This document shows positions 1-8,660 of a stretch of DNA of 64,000 nucleotides, piece by piece; positions within the stretch are counted from its first letter, which is position 1; each line of letters starts with the position of its first letter. This DNA is from an uncultured Faecalibacterium sp. (GTDB taxonomy: Bacteria > Bacillota > Clostridia > Oscillospirales > Ruminococcaceae). Position numbers and translations under genes: made by a program. The stretch spans positions 1 to 64,000 of the forward strand of contig UQDV01000011.1 of the NCBI GenBank assembly GCA_900539945.1, in the 5' to 3' direction. The notes below the pieces were generated by a model that was given only the letters and a program-made list of their open reading frames with translations, did not search any database and was not told the origin of the DNA.

Positions 1-56
1 TGCCGAAGATAGTTAGCTGGAAACGGCTTGTGAAAATAGGTAGTCGCCGACTTGAG

Positions 57-87
57 TTGTCAAGATGAAGAAACCGCATCTTGACAA
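57..87. repeat. Perfect 11 bp inverted repeat upstream of tRNA-Lys
   Basis: Arms at 57-67 and 77-87 are perfectly complementary around a 9-base loop, ending 4 bases before the tRNA. There is no U-run after it, so it is not a classic terminator. It may be a terminator remnant or a processing or recombinase-related structure. Confidence 0.55.
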
Positions 88-90
88 TAT

Positions 91-166
91 GCACCTCTAG
101 CTCAGTTGGTAGAGCAACTGACTCTTAATCAGTGGGCCCAGGGTTCGAGTCCCTGGAGGTGCACCA
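91..166 (+). tRNA. tRNA-Lys (CTT)
   Basis: The 76-base cloverleaf has acceptor GCACCTC pairing with GAGGTGC, the anticodon loop CTCTTAA giving anticodon CTT (lysine), a T-loop GTTCGAGTC and an encoded CCA. It stands directly before a tyrosine integrase gene that points toward it, so it is the probable integration site of the element to the right. Confidence 0.96.
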
Positions 167-172
167 GATATT

Positions 173-207
173 GAACGTCAAATCGTAAGATTTGACGTTC
201 TTTCTTT
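173..207 (+). terminator. Intrinsic terminator after tRNA-Lys
   Basis: A 12 bp perfect stem (173-184 with 189-200) with loop GTAA is followed by a T-rich run. It ends tRNA-Lys transcription. Confidence 0.85.
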
Positions 208-322
208 ATGTAGGAAAGCGGCTGCACACTTTCTGCACACCGTTTGCACATTTGCCCAAATCAGGGGCTTTTCTGCGCAAGGTTTGCACAGCCTGCTTTC
301 CTTTGCATAAAAAGAAGAAATT
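208..322. other. tRNA/integrase junction with repeated TGCACA motifs
   Basis: Between the tRNA terminator and the integrase stop, the motif (C/T)TGCACA(C/T) occurs several times at short spacing. Such direct repeats beside an integrase gene often are arm-type or excisionase sites. No second copy of the tRNA 3' end was seen in the window, so an attachment core cannot be defined. Confidence 0.3.
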
Positions 323-1336
323 TTAGGCGAACAAGGCTCTCGTCAATTCTCTGCGTTCGTCTGCGTCCATCAGCCGGATGGCTTCAAGGATCTCCTTGCC
401 GGAGATTTTTGTTGCCGCCGGCTTTTCATTTTGCCGGGGCTGGGGTGCTGCCGGGGTCAGGTCTTGGGAATAGAAGTTCGCTTCGATCTTCTCGGTCAGT
501 TCCAGCCGGGGCTTGTCCTGCGTGTGGGCGTAGGTGTCCATCAGGACAGATGCGGTGGCGTGACCTGTATTGCCTTGCACCGACTTGAAGTCGCCGTCCG
601 ACTGCAAGAGCTGATAGGTGGCACTGGAGTGCCGCAGACCATGGAACACGATCTGTTCAAACTCCGGGTGCTCCGCTCTCCACAGACGGTACCATTTCGT
701 CAGCAGCTCCGGTGCGATGGGCAGACCGTCCGGGAGTCGGAACAGCTGTCCGCAGTTGCTGTACTTCTCCGGGGCGCTCTGCTCGTCCTGCTTGAGCTTT
801 TCAAGCCATGCTTGAAGTTCCTCTTTCAGAGGTTTGGTCATATACAGGATACGATTTGACTTCTTGGTCTTGGGCTTTTTCAGGATGAGAGAGGATTTGC
901 TACCCTCACGCCTGTCCGGGAACGTGTAGTAGACCTGCTTGGGGTCGAGTTTTTCCAGAGCGTCCTTATTGGCTCGCTGCATGATCTTGTTCACCAGAAT
1001 CGTGCCACGGCCATCTGCGGCATCGAAATCCAGATCACTCGGCTGCAAGCCGGGAATTTCGCCCTCACGGAGCGAAAGGATCATGCTCAGATGCACCGCC
1101 AGATGGAGTGCCGGGTTCTCGATGGTCTGCAACGCTGCCAGCATGGTCTTTTCATCCCAGATAGTGCGATCCTCGCTGTTGACCTTAGGCGCATCACGGG
1201 GCAGGGGAATCTTGTGGATCAAGTCCCATTCCACCGCATAGGAAAAGGCTGTTTTCAGCAGGGCGTGGACTTCGTGGATGGAGGTGCTGGACAGCAGTTC
1301 TTTCTCGACCGTGATCTTTCGCTCCTGCGCCTCCTT
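323..1336 (-). pseudogene. int: Tyrosine integrase, 5'-truncated
   Basis: This is the catalytic domain of a phage/ICE-type tyrosine recombinase, which would integrate an element at the adjacent tRNA-Lys. Near the C-terminus the box FHGLRHSSATYQLL carries the conserved HxLR, and GHA followed by DTYAH carries the late His and the nucleophile Tyr. The frame is blocked by TAA at 1337-1339, so only about 337 residues can be read, starting KEAQERKITVEKELLSS. Family members are usually near 400 residues with an N-terminal SAM-like arm-binding domain, which is missing here. The only start-like codon giving a clean reading is GTG at 1234, inside the conserved core. I infer a decayed integrase. A functional short form is possible but less likely. 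Confidence 0.75.
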
Positions 1337-1339
1337 TTA

Positions 1340-1755
1340 TGTAAATATTAAATTGTTGGGATAGATTACCACAAAATTCGTGCCGTGTCAACGTGAACTT
1401 GTCGGGGCGAGGCCCCTCCATCTTGCTGCGCAAGACCGTTCTGTCGCTTAAAAGCCCCACTGGGGCTTTCATTGCTCTGCTGCGCTTCGCAAACGCGAAC
1501 TTTTGAAAATACGCCACTTTCGGCAGAGTGCAAGAAAATACATCAAAAACTTTAGTAAAAAGAGAGAGGGCTGGACGGTGCCAGCCCTCTTGACAAGAAA
1601 CTAACATGTTGAATTTTGAATTTGAGCCAAAATGAAGCTGGTATGTTGTAAGGCGGCAAATGGTAATGGTGGGACTGATACAACATCCAGTGGAATCAAG
1701 GAGATGGATAGTAACTACATAGAATTGATGAACAAAAACGGAAACCGCTTTTTTA
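1340..1755. other. Gene-free stretch holding the left copy of a long direct repeat
   Basis: No credible gene is seen. The stretch contains a short segment (1395-1440) resembling 60521-60555, and the left copy of the ~99 bp direct repeat at 1499-1597. The sequence after the repeat up to the treR stop shows nothing recognisable. Confidence 0.5.
1499..1597 (+). repeat. Long direct repeat, left copy
   Basis: By eye this segment is about 83-85% identical to 9502-9600 in the same orientation. The final 30 bases contain a hairpin (GAGGGCTGG with CCAGCCCTC) followed by TTGACAAG. In the right copy the left arm is mutated. The two copies bracket the trehalose genes, recombinase and yjdF. Confidence 0.8.
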
Positions 1756-2481
1756 TCAGCTTTTTTTGCGGGTGGCGATATCCTGAAAGCAGAAATAATC
1801 CGGATGGTGGCGCGACTGCGTGTACTCGAACAGCATTCCATCGGAGTTGAAGGTCTGGTTTACCACCACCGCCACGCAATCATAGCCGTCCATATCCAGC
1901 AGCTTTTCGTCCCGGGCGGTGGCATGCTCCACCGTGATGCGCCGTTTGCTGGTGATGATTTGCATTCCGAGCACATTTTCAATAAAATCATAGATGGAAT
2001 GGGATGCGATTTCCTCCGTCAGTCCGGGCACAAATTCCTTCAAAAAATAGTTGATGTCCAAAATCAGTGCTTTTCCGTCCAGATAGCGCACGCGCTGCAC
2101 CGCCCACAGTTCGTCGCCCTCAGAAAATCCGCTTTCCGCAGCAAACTGCTCGGTTGCAGTGATCGTCTCAAACCGAATGACACGGGTAACGGCTTGCAGA
2201 TGGTTGCGGCGGGCTGTCTCTTGAAAGGTCTCGATGCCGCCTATGGTAAAGGTGGTTTTGCCCACCGGTTGATAGATGACCCGGACACCACGTCCTTGCA
2301 TGGCCTGCACATAGCCGTCTGCGGTCAGCTCGGCAATGGCGCGGCGCACCGTATTGCGGGAACAATCATATTCTTCAATCAGGGTATTCTCGCTGGGCAG
2401 CAGGGATTGGTATGGATAATCCTGCGCTTCGATGCGCTTTTTGATGCTGCGGTAGATGCCCTCATACTTTGCTTTCGGCAT
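1756..2481 (-). CDS. treR: GntR-family trehalose operon repressor
   Basis: This 241-residue GntR/HutC-type regulator stands divergent from the trehalose PTS and phosphotrehalase genes, so it should sense trehalose-6-phosphate. Residues 1-70 form the winged-helix domain (LLPSENTLIEEYDCSRNTVRRA carries the recognition helix). Residues 90-240 form the UTRA effector domain. The start at 2481 is preceded by GAGGAG; a longer reading to 2505 lacks this. The promoter at 2517-2545 and an operator half-site at 2494-2508 indicate autoregulation. Length is normal for the family. Confidence 0.9.
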   Translation of the reverse strand: MPKAKYEGIYRSIKKRIEAQDYPYQSLLPSENTLIEEYDCSRNTVRRAIAELTADGYVQAMQGRGVRVIYQPVGKTTFTIGGIETFQETARRNHLQAVTRVIRFETITATEQFAAESGFSEGDELWAVQRVRYLDGKALILDINYFLKEFVPGLTEEIASHSIYDFIENVLGMQIITSKRRITVEHATARDEKLLDMDGYDCVAVVVNQTFNSDGMLFEYTQSRHHPDYFCFQDIATRKKS

Positions 2482-2493
2482 GGTGATACTCCT

Positions 2494-2508
2494 CAACTTG
2501 TTCAAACA
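2494..2508. promoter_or_regulatory. Candidate TreR operator 1
   Basis: CAACTTGTTCAAACA reads TGTTTGAACAAGTTG on the minus strand and matches the sites at 2611-2626 and 2656-2670. It sits just after the treR -10 box, near the expected transcript start. Confidence 0.7.
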
Positions 2509-2516
2509 TTTACTTC

Positions 2517-2545
2517 AGTATACCGTGATTGCACCCGAATTTCAA
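2517..2545 (-). promoter_or_regulatory. treR promoter
   Basis: On the minus strand TTGAAA (2540-2545) and TATACT (2517-2522) are separated by exactly 17 bp. Confidence 0.75.
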
Positions 2546-2607
2546 GGCTTTTGTTTGTCCGAAACGCCGAAAATTATCAAGATGTTGGCGATTTTTTAGA
2601 AATATAC

Positions 2608-2636
2608 TTGACTTGTATGAACAAGTTGGCTATACT
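2608..2636 (+). promoter_or_regulatory. treP-treC promoter with embedded TreR operator 2
   Basis: TTGACT (2608-2613) and TATACT (2631-2636) have a 17 bp spacer. The palindrome ACTTGTATGAACAAGT (2611-2626) overlaps the -35 box and fills most of the spacer, so bound repressor would occlude polymerase. Confidence 0.85.
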
Positions 2637-2650
2637 GAAGCTGCAAGATA

Positions 2651-2677
2651 AGGTTGTTTGAACAAGTTGAACAACCT
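2651..2677. promoter_or_regulatory. Candidate TreR operator 3
   Basis: AGGTTGTT (2651-2658) and AACAACCT (2670-2677) are perfect inverted arms around TGAACAAGTTG, which repeats the operator core. It lies downstream of the treP transcript start, suited to roadblock or looping with sites 1 and 2. Confidence 0.7.
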
Positions 2678-2709
2678 ATCGAAAAATCAAGGTAAAGGAG
2701 AAGAACATC

Positions 2710-4125
2710 ATGGGTAAATATCAAGAAGACGCAAAGCTGCTTCTCGAATATGTGGGCGGCAAAGAAAACATTGCGGCGGTGTCGCATTGCGTATCGCGGA
2801 TGCGATTTGTCCTCAACGATCCCGCCAAGGCGGACGTTGCCAAGATCGAGGCACTGAAATCCGCCAAGGGCACTTTCACCCAGGCGGGCCAGTTTCAGGT
2901 CATCATCGGCAACACGGTGAGTGATTTCTACAATGATTTCATCGCGGTGTCCGGCATTGACGGCGTGTCCAAGGATGCCGTCAAGAGCGCGGCCAAGCAG
3001 AACCAGACCACCCTGCAGAAGATCATGAGTGCACTGGCCGAGATCTTTGCACCGCTGATCCCCGCCATCATCACCGGCGGTCTGATCCTTGGCTTCCGCA
3101 ACTGCATCGACAGCATCTACTTCTTTGAAAACGGCACCAAAACCTTGTGCAATATCAGCCAGTTCTGGTCCGGCGTGGACAGCTTCCTGTGGCTGATCGG
3201 TGAAGCCATCTTCCATATGCTGCCGGTCTGCATCTGCTGGTCCGTTACCAAAAAGATGGGCACCACCCAGAGCCTTGGCATCGTGCTGGGCCTGACGCTG
3301 GTTTCCGGGCAGCTGCTCAATGCCTACGGTGTGGCTTCTACTGCGGCGGCGGATATCCCCAAATGGGACTTCGGCTTCTTCACCGTGAACATGATCGGCT
3401 ATCAGGCGCAGGTCATCCCGGCCATCCTCGCGGCGTTCACGCTGGTGTATCTGGAACGGTTCTTCCGTAAGATCTGCCCGGCAGTCATCTCCATGATCGT
3501 GGTGCCGTTCTGCAGTCTGGTGCTGTCTGTTATCATTGCACACACCGTGCTCGGTCCCATCGGCTGGAAGATTGGTTCCGTCATCTCGGATGTGGTCTAT
3601 GCGGGCATTTCCGGTTCCTTCCGCGTGGTGTTCGGTGCCATCTTCGGCTTCGTGTATGCCCCGCTGGTCATCACCGGCCTGCACCACATGTCCAACGCCA
3701 TTGATATGCAGCTGATCGCCGACTTCGGCGGCACGATGCTGTGGCCCATGATCGCACTCTCCAACATCGCACAGGGTTCTGCCGTGCTGGGCATGATCTA
3801 CCTCCAGCGCAAAAACGCTGCTGCACAGGAAGTCAATGTTCCTTCCTGCATCTCCTGCTATCTGGGTGTTACTGAGCCGGCCATGTTCGGTGTCAACCTC
3901 AAGTATCACTTCCCGTTTGTCTGCGGCATGATTGGATCTGCCATCGCAGCGGTCGTCTGTGTGGCAACTTCCACCACGGCCAACGCCATCGGTGTCGGCG
4001 GCATCCCTGGCATCCTGTCCATCCAGCCCGCCTATATGCTCAGCTTTGCGCTGTGCATGGCCATTGCCATCGTCGTCCCCTTTGTGCTGACCGTCATCGT
4101 CGGCAAGAAAAAAGGCGTTGCCTGA
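2710..4125 (+). CDS. treP: Trehalose-specific PTS transporter, EIIBC
   Basis: This membrane permease takes up trehalose and phosphorylates it to trehalose-6-phosphate. Residues 1-85 are the EIIB domain with the phospho-acceptor Cys27 in SHCVSRMRF. From about residue 105 the EIIC domain has some ten hydrophobic segments and the substrate-loop motif GVTEPAMFGV. At 471 residues it lacks an EIIA domain, so a separate EIIA, not in the window, must supply phosphate. AAAGGAG lies 8 bases before the start. It is followed after 18 bases by treC in one operon, under TreR. Confidence 0.93.
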   Translation: MGKYQEDAKLLLEYVGGKENIAAVSHCVSRMRFVLNDPAKADVAKIEALKSAKGTFTQAGQFQVIIGNTVSDFYNDFIAVSGIDGVSKDAVKSAAKQNQTTLQKIMSALAEIFAPLIPAIITGGLILGFRNCIDSIYFFENGTKTLCNISQFWSGVDSFLWLIGEAIFHMLPVCICWSVTKKMGTTQSLGIVLGLTLVSGQLLNAYGVASTAAADIPKWDFGFFTVNMIGYQAQVIPAILAAFTLVYLERFFRKICPAVISMIVVPFCSLVLSVIIAHTVLGPIGWKIGSVISDVVYAGISGSFRVVFGAIFGFVYAPLVITGLHHMSNAIDMQLIADFGGTMLWPMIALSNIAQGSAVLGMIYLQRKNAAAQEVNVPSCISCYLGVTEPAMFGVNLKYHFPFVCGMIGSAIAAVVCVATSTTANAIGVGGIPGILSIQPAYMLSFALCMAIAIVVPFVLTVIVGKKKGVA

Positions 4126-4143
4126 TTTTGTGAGGTGTGTACC

Positions 4144-5775
4144 ATGAATGATTTTAAAGATAAAGTTGTCTACCAAATTTACCCGAAATCCTTCATGGAC
4201 TCGAACGGTGACGGCTTCGGCGATTTGAAGGGCGTCACGGCCAAGCTGGATTATCTCGCCGACCTGGGCGTTGACTATCTCTGGCTGACCCCGTTTTTTC
4301 CCTCGCCGCAGCGGGACAACGGCTATGACGTGGCGGATTACCGCGCTATCGACCCGCGCTACGGCACGATGGAAGATTTGGAAGAACTCATCCGCGAGGC
4401 GGACAAGCGCGGCATTGGCCTGATGTTGGATATGGTGTTCAACCACACCTCCACCGAGCATGCATGGTTCCAGCGGGCACTGGCCGGTGAGAAAAAGTAT
4501 CAGGATTACTACATCTTTAAGAACGGAACCCCGGACAATCTGCCCACAAACTGGGTGTCCAAGTTCGGTGGCCCGGCATGGCAGTATGTGCCGCAGCTGG
4601 GCAAGTGGTATCTGCACCTGTTCGATGTGACACAGGCAGACCTGAACTGGGAGAACCCGGCGGTGCGGGAAGAAATGGCCGACATCCTCCGTTTCTGGAA
4701 GGCGAAGGGAATCAAGGGATTCCGCTTTGATGTGGTCAATCTGATTTCCAAACCGGAAGTGTATGAGGACGACTTTGCGGGCGATGGCCGTCGCTTCTAC
4801 ACCGATGGCCGCAATGTCCACAAATACCTGAAAGAATTGGTGGCGGCAGGCGGCATCGACGGCATGGTGACGGTGGGCGAAATGTCCTCCACCTCGTTGG
4901 AAAACTGCATCGGATACACTGCTGCGGGCAACCATGAACTGTCTATGTGCTTCAACTTCCATCATCTGAAGGTGGACTACAAGAACGGCGACAAATGGGC
5001 ACTGATGCCTGCAGACCATCTTGCCCTGAAAAAACTGTTCCAGACATGGCAGGAAGGGATGCAGGAGCACAACGGCTGGAACGCGCTGTTCTGGTGCAAT
5101 CACGACCAGCCCCGTGCCGTGAGTCGCTTTGGCAGCGATACGGCCTACTGGAAGGAAAGTGCCAAGATGCTGGCCGCCGCCATCCACTTCATGCGCGGTA
5201 CGCCCTATATCTATCAGGGCGAAGAACTGGGTATGACCAATGCGCACTTTACCTCCATTGACCAGTACCGGGATGTAGAAAGCCTGAATTACTACAACAT
5301 CCTGCGCGGCGAGGGCAAGTCCGAGGCCGAAACGCTCGACATCATCGCCCAGCGCAGCCGCGACAACGGCCGCACTCCGATGCAGTGGGATGCCAGCGCG
5401 AACGCAGGCTTCACCACCGGTACGCCGTGGATCGGCACCGCCGATAACTATCAGACCATCAACGCCGCCGCCGAGATGGACGACCCGGACTCGGTGCGCA
5501 GTTTCTACAAGACGCTGGTGCACCTGCGCAAACAGCACAAGGTCATCAGCGAGGGGAAAATCGAGTTCCTCTTCCCGGAAAATGCCGACCTGCTGGCCTA
5601 CCGCCGCTATGGTGCGCCGGACGGAGAAGAGCTGCTGGTGCTGTGCAACCTGACAGCGCACGAAGTACCCGTCACCCTGCCGGAGGGGTGGGCCGGTACG
5701 GAAAAGCTGCTGGGCAACTACACGGAAACGGCTGCTGCGCTGCGCCCCTATGAGTGCACCGTTCTGAAAAAATAA
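4144..5775 (+). CDS. treC: Trehalose-6-phosphate hydrolase
   Basis: This cytoplasmic GH13 enzyme of 543 residues splits trehalose-6-phosphate into glucose and glucose-6-phosphate. The (beta/alpha)8 signatures are clear: DMVFNHTS near 96-103, the nucleophile Asp196 in GFRFDVVN, the acid/base Glu246 in VGEMSS, and the transition-state Asp321 in CNHDQPR. The C-terminal ~90 residues form the usual beta domain. A GAGG ribosome site supports the ATG at 4144 over the upstream one. Placement after treP and behind TreR sets the assignment apart from oligo-1,6-glucosidase, its nearest relative. Confidence 0.93.
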   Translation: MNDFKDKVVYQIYPKSFMDSNGDGFGDLKGVTAKLDYLADLGVDYLWLTPFFPSPQRDNGYDVADYRAIDPRYGTMEDLEELIREADKRGIGLMLDMVFNHTSTEHAWFQRALAGEKKYQDYYIFKNGTPDNLPTNWVSKFGGPAWQYVPQLGKWYLHLFDVTQADLNWENPAVREEMADILRFWKAKGIKGFRFDVVNLISKPEVYEDDFAGDGRRFYTDGRNVHKYLKELVAAGGIDGMVTVGEMSSTSLENCIGYTAAGNHELSMCFNFHHLKVDYKNGDKWALMPADHLALKKLFQTWQEGMQEHNGWNALFWCNHDQPRAVSRFGSDTAYWKESAKMLAAAIHFMRGTPYIYQGEELGMTNAHFTSIDQYRDVESLNYYNILRGEGKSEAETLDIIAQRSRDNGRTPMQWDASANAGFTTGTPWIGTADNYQTINAAAEMDDPDSVRSFYKTLVHLRKQHKVISEGKIEFLFPENADLLAYRRYGAPDGEELLVLCNLTAHEVPVTLPEGWAGTEKLLGNYTETAAALRPYECTVLKK

Positions 5776-5847
5776 AAACAAGGTGTGTCCACCAGCAGAG
5801 TTCCCATAAAACAGTATTTGCAAAAGTTCCCTAAATGGGGAAGATTT

Positions 5848-5877
5848 GGCGTGACTTCGGTCACGCCTTTTCTTTTG
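5848..5877 (+). terminator. Intrinsic terminator after treC
   Basis: GGCGTGAC pairs with GTCACGCC around TTCG, followed by TTTTCTTTT. The stem overlaps the stop codon of the opposing recombinase gene. Confidence 0.8.
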
Positions 5878-7498
5878 CTTCCAGTTCATCCAGAGGGATG
5901 TACCCCAGCCCATCGTACTTGATATGGATGTGCTGCACCCGCTTTCCGCTGGACTTATCCGGGGCATCCACATAGATAGCCGACACCAGTTCACGGAGAG
6001 CATAGGGGGTGAGTTCTTCAATATGGACGTACTTGTGCGCTTTCTGGACGAACTTTTCAATATTCTCAATTTGCTGTTCCTGTACTTCGACTTCCTGTTG
6101 GAAAGAGAGGACGTCCTCTTCCAGCTGCTTCTGCTCGGCATCGTAACTCTGGCTCATCATGTCGAAGCGGGCATCGCTCAGCTTTCCACTGGCGTTGTCC
6201 TCGTAGATTTTCATGAACAGCCGTTTGAGATCTGCGATTCGCTTCTCATTTCGGGCAAGCTGCTTCTTCAGGACAGTCAGCTTTTCGCTGCTTTCCACCC
6301 GAAGCTGTTCCTCCATGACCTTGCGGAAGTAGTCTTCATGGCAAAGGATGTAGTCTGTCACCTGCTGGATATGGTTCAGCACACGGCCTTCCAGAACCTT
6401 TACCCGGATGAAGTGTCCCTTGCACCTGCTCCCGTTCTTCTTGTGCAGAGAGCAATCAAAGAAGTCTTGACTGAAGTCCCTGTTATTGGACGAACCATAT
6501 TGCATCTTGGAACCGCAGTCAGCACAGTAGACCATACCGGAGAAAATGCTGCTCTTGCCTGTCCGGGTCATGCGGTGACGCTGACTACGAATCTCCTGAA
6601 CCTTTTCAAACACATCATCGTCGATAATGCGCTCATGTGTATCCGAGAAGATAGCCTGATTTTTCACAGGATTCAGATGTTTCTTTTTATCCCAGATAGA
6701 GTTAGTATAGGTCTTGAAGTTGACTGTGCAGCCAGTGTACTCCCGGCGTTCCAGAATCAAACTTACTGCTCTTTTATCCCAGCGATAAGGGTCTTCCGGG
6801 GCAGGTGCGTTTGTACTCCGGCCATGGCTCAACTTGTAGGCGGTAGGAGTCAGAACTTTGTCCACCCACAGTTGGTTTGCAATTTGGGTCGGGCCACGGC
6901 CTTCCATGCACATGGAGAAGATGCGCTTCACGACCGCAGCCGCTTCCGGATCAACAAGCCAATGTTTCGGGTTCTCCGGGTCTTTCACATAGCCGTACGG
7001 CACATTGACCGTCAGCGGTACTCCACGCTCTCCCTTGGCCTTCTGAACGGCCCGAATCTTGCGGCTGGTATCGCGGGCGTAAAACTCGTTGAACCAGTTC
7101 TTAATGCCTGCAAAATCGTTGTTTATGCTGTTCGGGTCAATGGTGTCATAGTTGTCATTAATGGCAATGTAGCGAACGCCATACTGGGGAAAGGTAAAGT
7201 TGGTGTACAGACCAGTCAAGGCGGAATTGCGCCCCAGTCGGGACAAATCCTTCGTGATAACGATTCCTATATGTCCCGCTTCGATCTCGGTCAGCATACT
7301 CTGGAAGCCGGGACGGTCATAGTTCGTGCCGGAGTAGCCATCATCCACAAAGAACACCGGGTTCGGGAAGTGGTTCTTTTTGGCGTATTCCAGAAGGATG
7401 GCCTTCTGGTTCTCAATGGACAGGCTTTCACCGAGCCGTGCGTCCTCTTGCGACAGTCGGCAGTAAAGTGCGGTGATTTTATTCGTTGCTCCAGACAT
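5861..7498 (-). CDS. Large serine recombinase (TndX/TnpX-like)
   Basis: This 545-residue site-specific recombinase would excise and integrate a mobile element through a serine-DNA intermediate. Residues 8-150 form the resolvase catalytic domain, with Ser16 in YCRLSQED and the motif TKDLSRLGRN. A recombinase domain follows (about 170-280), then a zinc ribbon starting CADCGSKM and a coiled-coil segment (about 400-490) typical of large serine recombinases. AAGGAGG before 7498 fixes the start; the frame continues to 7585, overlapping the upstream gene by 4 bases. The gene appears intact. Together with the TnpW-like partner it indicates a transposon or mobilizable element in this region. Confidence 0.9.
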   Translation of the reverse strand: MSGATNKITALYCRLSQEDARLGESLSIENQKAILLEYAKKNHFPNPVFFVDDGYSGTNYDRPGFQSMLTEIEAGHIGIVITKDLSRLGRNSALTGLYTNFTFPQYGVRYIAINDNYDTIDPNSINNDFAGIKNWFNEFYARDTSRKIRAVQKAKGERGVPLTVNVPYGYVKDPENPKHWLVDPEAAAVVKRIFSMCMEGRGPTQIANQLWVDKVLTPTAYKLSHGRSTNAPAPEDPYRWDKRAVSLILERREYTGCTVNFKTYTNSIWDKKKHLNPVKNQAIFSDTHERIIDDDVFEKVQEIRSQRHRMTRTGKSSIFSGMVYCADCGSKMQYGSSNNRDFSQDFFDCSLHKKNGSRCKGHFIRVKVLEGRVLNHIQQVTDYILCHEDYFRKVMEEQLRVESSEKLTVLKKQLARNEKRIADLKRLFMKIYEDNASGKLSDARFDMMSQSYDAEQKQLEEDVLSFQQEVEVQEQQIENIEKFVQKAHKYVHIEELTPYALRELVSAIYVDAPDKSSGKRVQHIHIKYDGLGYIPLDELEAKEKA

Positions 7499-7581
7499 TG
7501 TTGTGTCCTCCTTACTCTGTGGAGCAACTGTCGGTACAGGATTGGTTACCGGGTCAAGTATAGCAGAATTGGACGCAGTTG

Positions 7582-8046
7582 TCATTCGTCTGCACCCTCA
7601 TCTTCAAATTTTTGCTGGGCGTTCTTGGCAACAATGCGCTCCAGCTTCTTCAAAAAGGATTCCTTGCCCTCATAGCTGCCGGTCACGGTGTAGGTGGTGT
7701 GACCGACTTTCTCCGTGGTGGTCAGTTCAGGAATCCAGAATGCAGACAGGTTCTTGACATGGAGATTGCCGTTCTCATCTACATAGGAGCCGTGTTTCTT
7801 CTGCTCTTCGGTCAAGGGCTGCCGCTTGAAATAGATTTCATTTTCGGAGATGCTCACGGTTTCGCTGGCTTGCTCCTTCGGGGTATTGTCATACAGCTGT
7901 GCGAAAAACGCCAATGCATCTTCGGGTGGTTCTTCCTCCATGAGTTGCTCGAAAACTCGCTGTTCCTCTGCCGAGAGGTTGTTCCATGCAGCATCCAACT
8001 CCTGCTCACTGGCTGCATTGACAAAGGCTTCGATTTCTTTTTTCAT
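7582..8046 (-). CDS. Small acidic protein with TnpW-like C-terminus
   Basis: This 154-residue protein is encoded just upstream of the recombinase on the same strand. The N-terminal half is acidic and helical (EQELDAAWNNL, EEPPEDALAFF). The C-terminal ~40 residues (VGHTTYTVTGSYEGKESF) resemble the TnpW-type proteins that accompany such recombinases, an attribution made from memory of the family pattern. AAAGGAGG stands before the ATG at 8046, so the longer reading to 8127 is rejected. A role with the recombinase is inferred only from position. Confidence 0.65.
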   Translation of the reverse strand: MKKEIEAFVNAASEQELDAAWNNLSAEEQRVFEQLMEEEPPEDALAFFAQLYDNTPKEQASETVSISENEIYFKRQPLTEEQKKHGSYVDENGNLHVKNLSAFWIPELTTTEKVGHTTYTVTGSYEGKESFLKKLERIVAKNAQQKFEDEGADE

Positions 8047-8128
8047 GGTGCATCCTCCTTTGGCTGTGAAAAGCGGATTTTCAAAAAGTGTGGGTTTTCG
8101 TGAGAGCAAGAATCGTCCCGTGGCCACA

Positions 8129-8149
8129 AATTTTCAATACTTGAAAATT
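8129..8149. repeat. 9 bp perfect inverted repeat, possible operator
   Basis: AATTTTCAA (8129-8137) and TTGAAAATT (8141-8149) flank a 3-base centre, upstream of the recombinase operon. Size and spacing suit a dimeric repressor. Confidence 0.4.
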
Positions 8150-8203
8150 CTTGCCCCTTTGGGACTGCTTCTTGTTGGGGCGTGCCTGCCCCAAACCCTG
8201 CTA

Positions 8204-8233
8204 GATAAAAGCAAAGGGGCATTATCTGCCCCG
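8204..8233 (-). terminator. Probable terminator at the end of yjdF
   Basis: On the minus strand GGGGC pairs with GCCCC around AGATAAT, then TTTGCTTTT follows. The hairpin overlaps the yjdF stop codon. Confidence 0.5.
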
Positions 8234-8638
8234 ATGCTTTTCCTTTCGCTTCTGCTGTTTCAGTTCAAACTGACGCTGCTTTTCTGCTTCGCGTTGTTTC
8301 CGGCTAAGTGCTTTTCGCACCAGCTTGTTTTCTTCTCGCTGCATTTGCAACGCCTGCTGTGACTTTGTACCGATTCCTGTGGCAACTGTTTCCTTTCGGA
8401 TTTGCCGTTGCAATCGCTTTGGGTTCACAGACTCTTTCTTTACAACTGTCTCAACAGATGGACTGAAGCGCAGCCGACTGTAATTTTTGAGCAGATACTC
8501 CCAGACTTCATAGTCCTTTGGTTCTGCACCAAACACGACTTTACACACTGAAAGCTTTCTTCTCTCAATACGTTCAAATACTCCAATCCAGAATGGAGCC
8601 TCAAAAAATACAGTCAGCTTTGTAGAATCAATATCCAT
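8222..8638 (-). CDS. yjdF: YjdF-family protein (DUF2992)
   Basis: This 138-residue protein matches the YjdF pattern: an N-terminal beta-rich half beginning KLTVFFEAPFWIGVFER, a central CKVVFGAEPKDYEVWEYLLKN-type motif, and a long basic, Gln/Lys/Arg-rich helical tail ending KRKEKHRGR. The family's biochemical role is not established; its genes are typically controlled by the yjdF riboswitch, which binds azaaromatic compounds. The leader upstream fits that (8661-8757). GGAGGG before the ATG supports the start. It sits between the recombinase operon and a gene-free region and looks like cargo of the mobile element. Confidence 0.85.
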   Translation of the reverse strand: MDIDSTKLTVFFEAPFWIGVFERIERRKLSVCKVVFGAEPKDYEVWEYLLKNYSRLRFSPSVETVVKKESVNPKRLQRQIRKETVATGIGTKSQQALQMQREENKLVRKALSRKQREAEKQRQFELKQQKRKEKHRGR

Positions 8639-8660
8639 AACGAAACCCTCCTGAAATAAA

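Noticed and set aside
2596-6141. A 1181-residue open frame on the minus strand opposite treP-treC
   Set aside because: It is His/Ala/Val-rich without domains and mirrors the codons of two well-identified genes; it also crosses into the serine recombinase.
5924-7675. A 583-residue plus-strand frame opposite the serine recombinase
   Set aside because: The minus strand has the catalytic Ser motif, zinc ribbon and a strong ribosome site; the plus frame has no recognisable domain.
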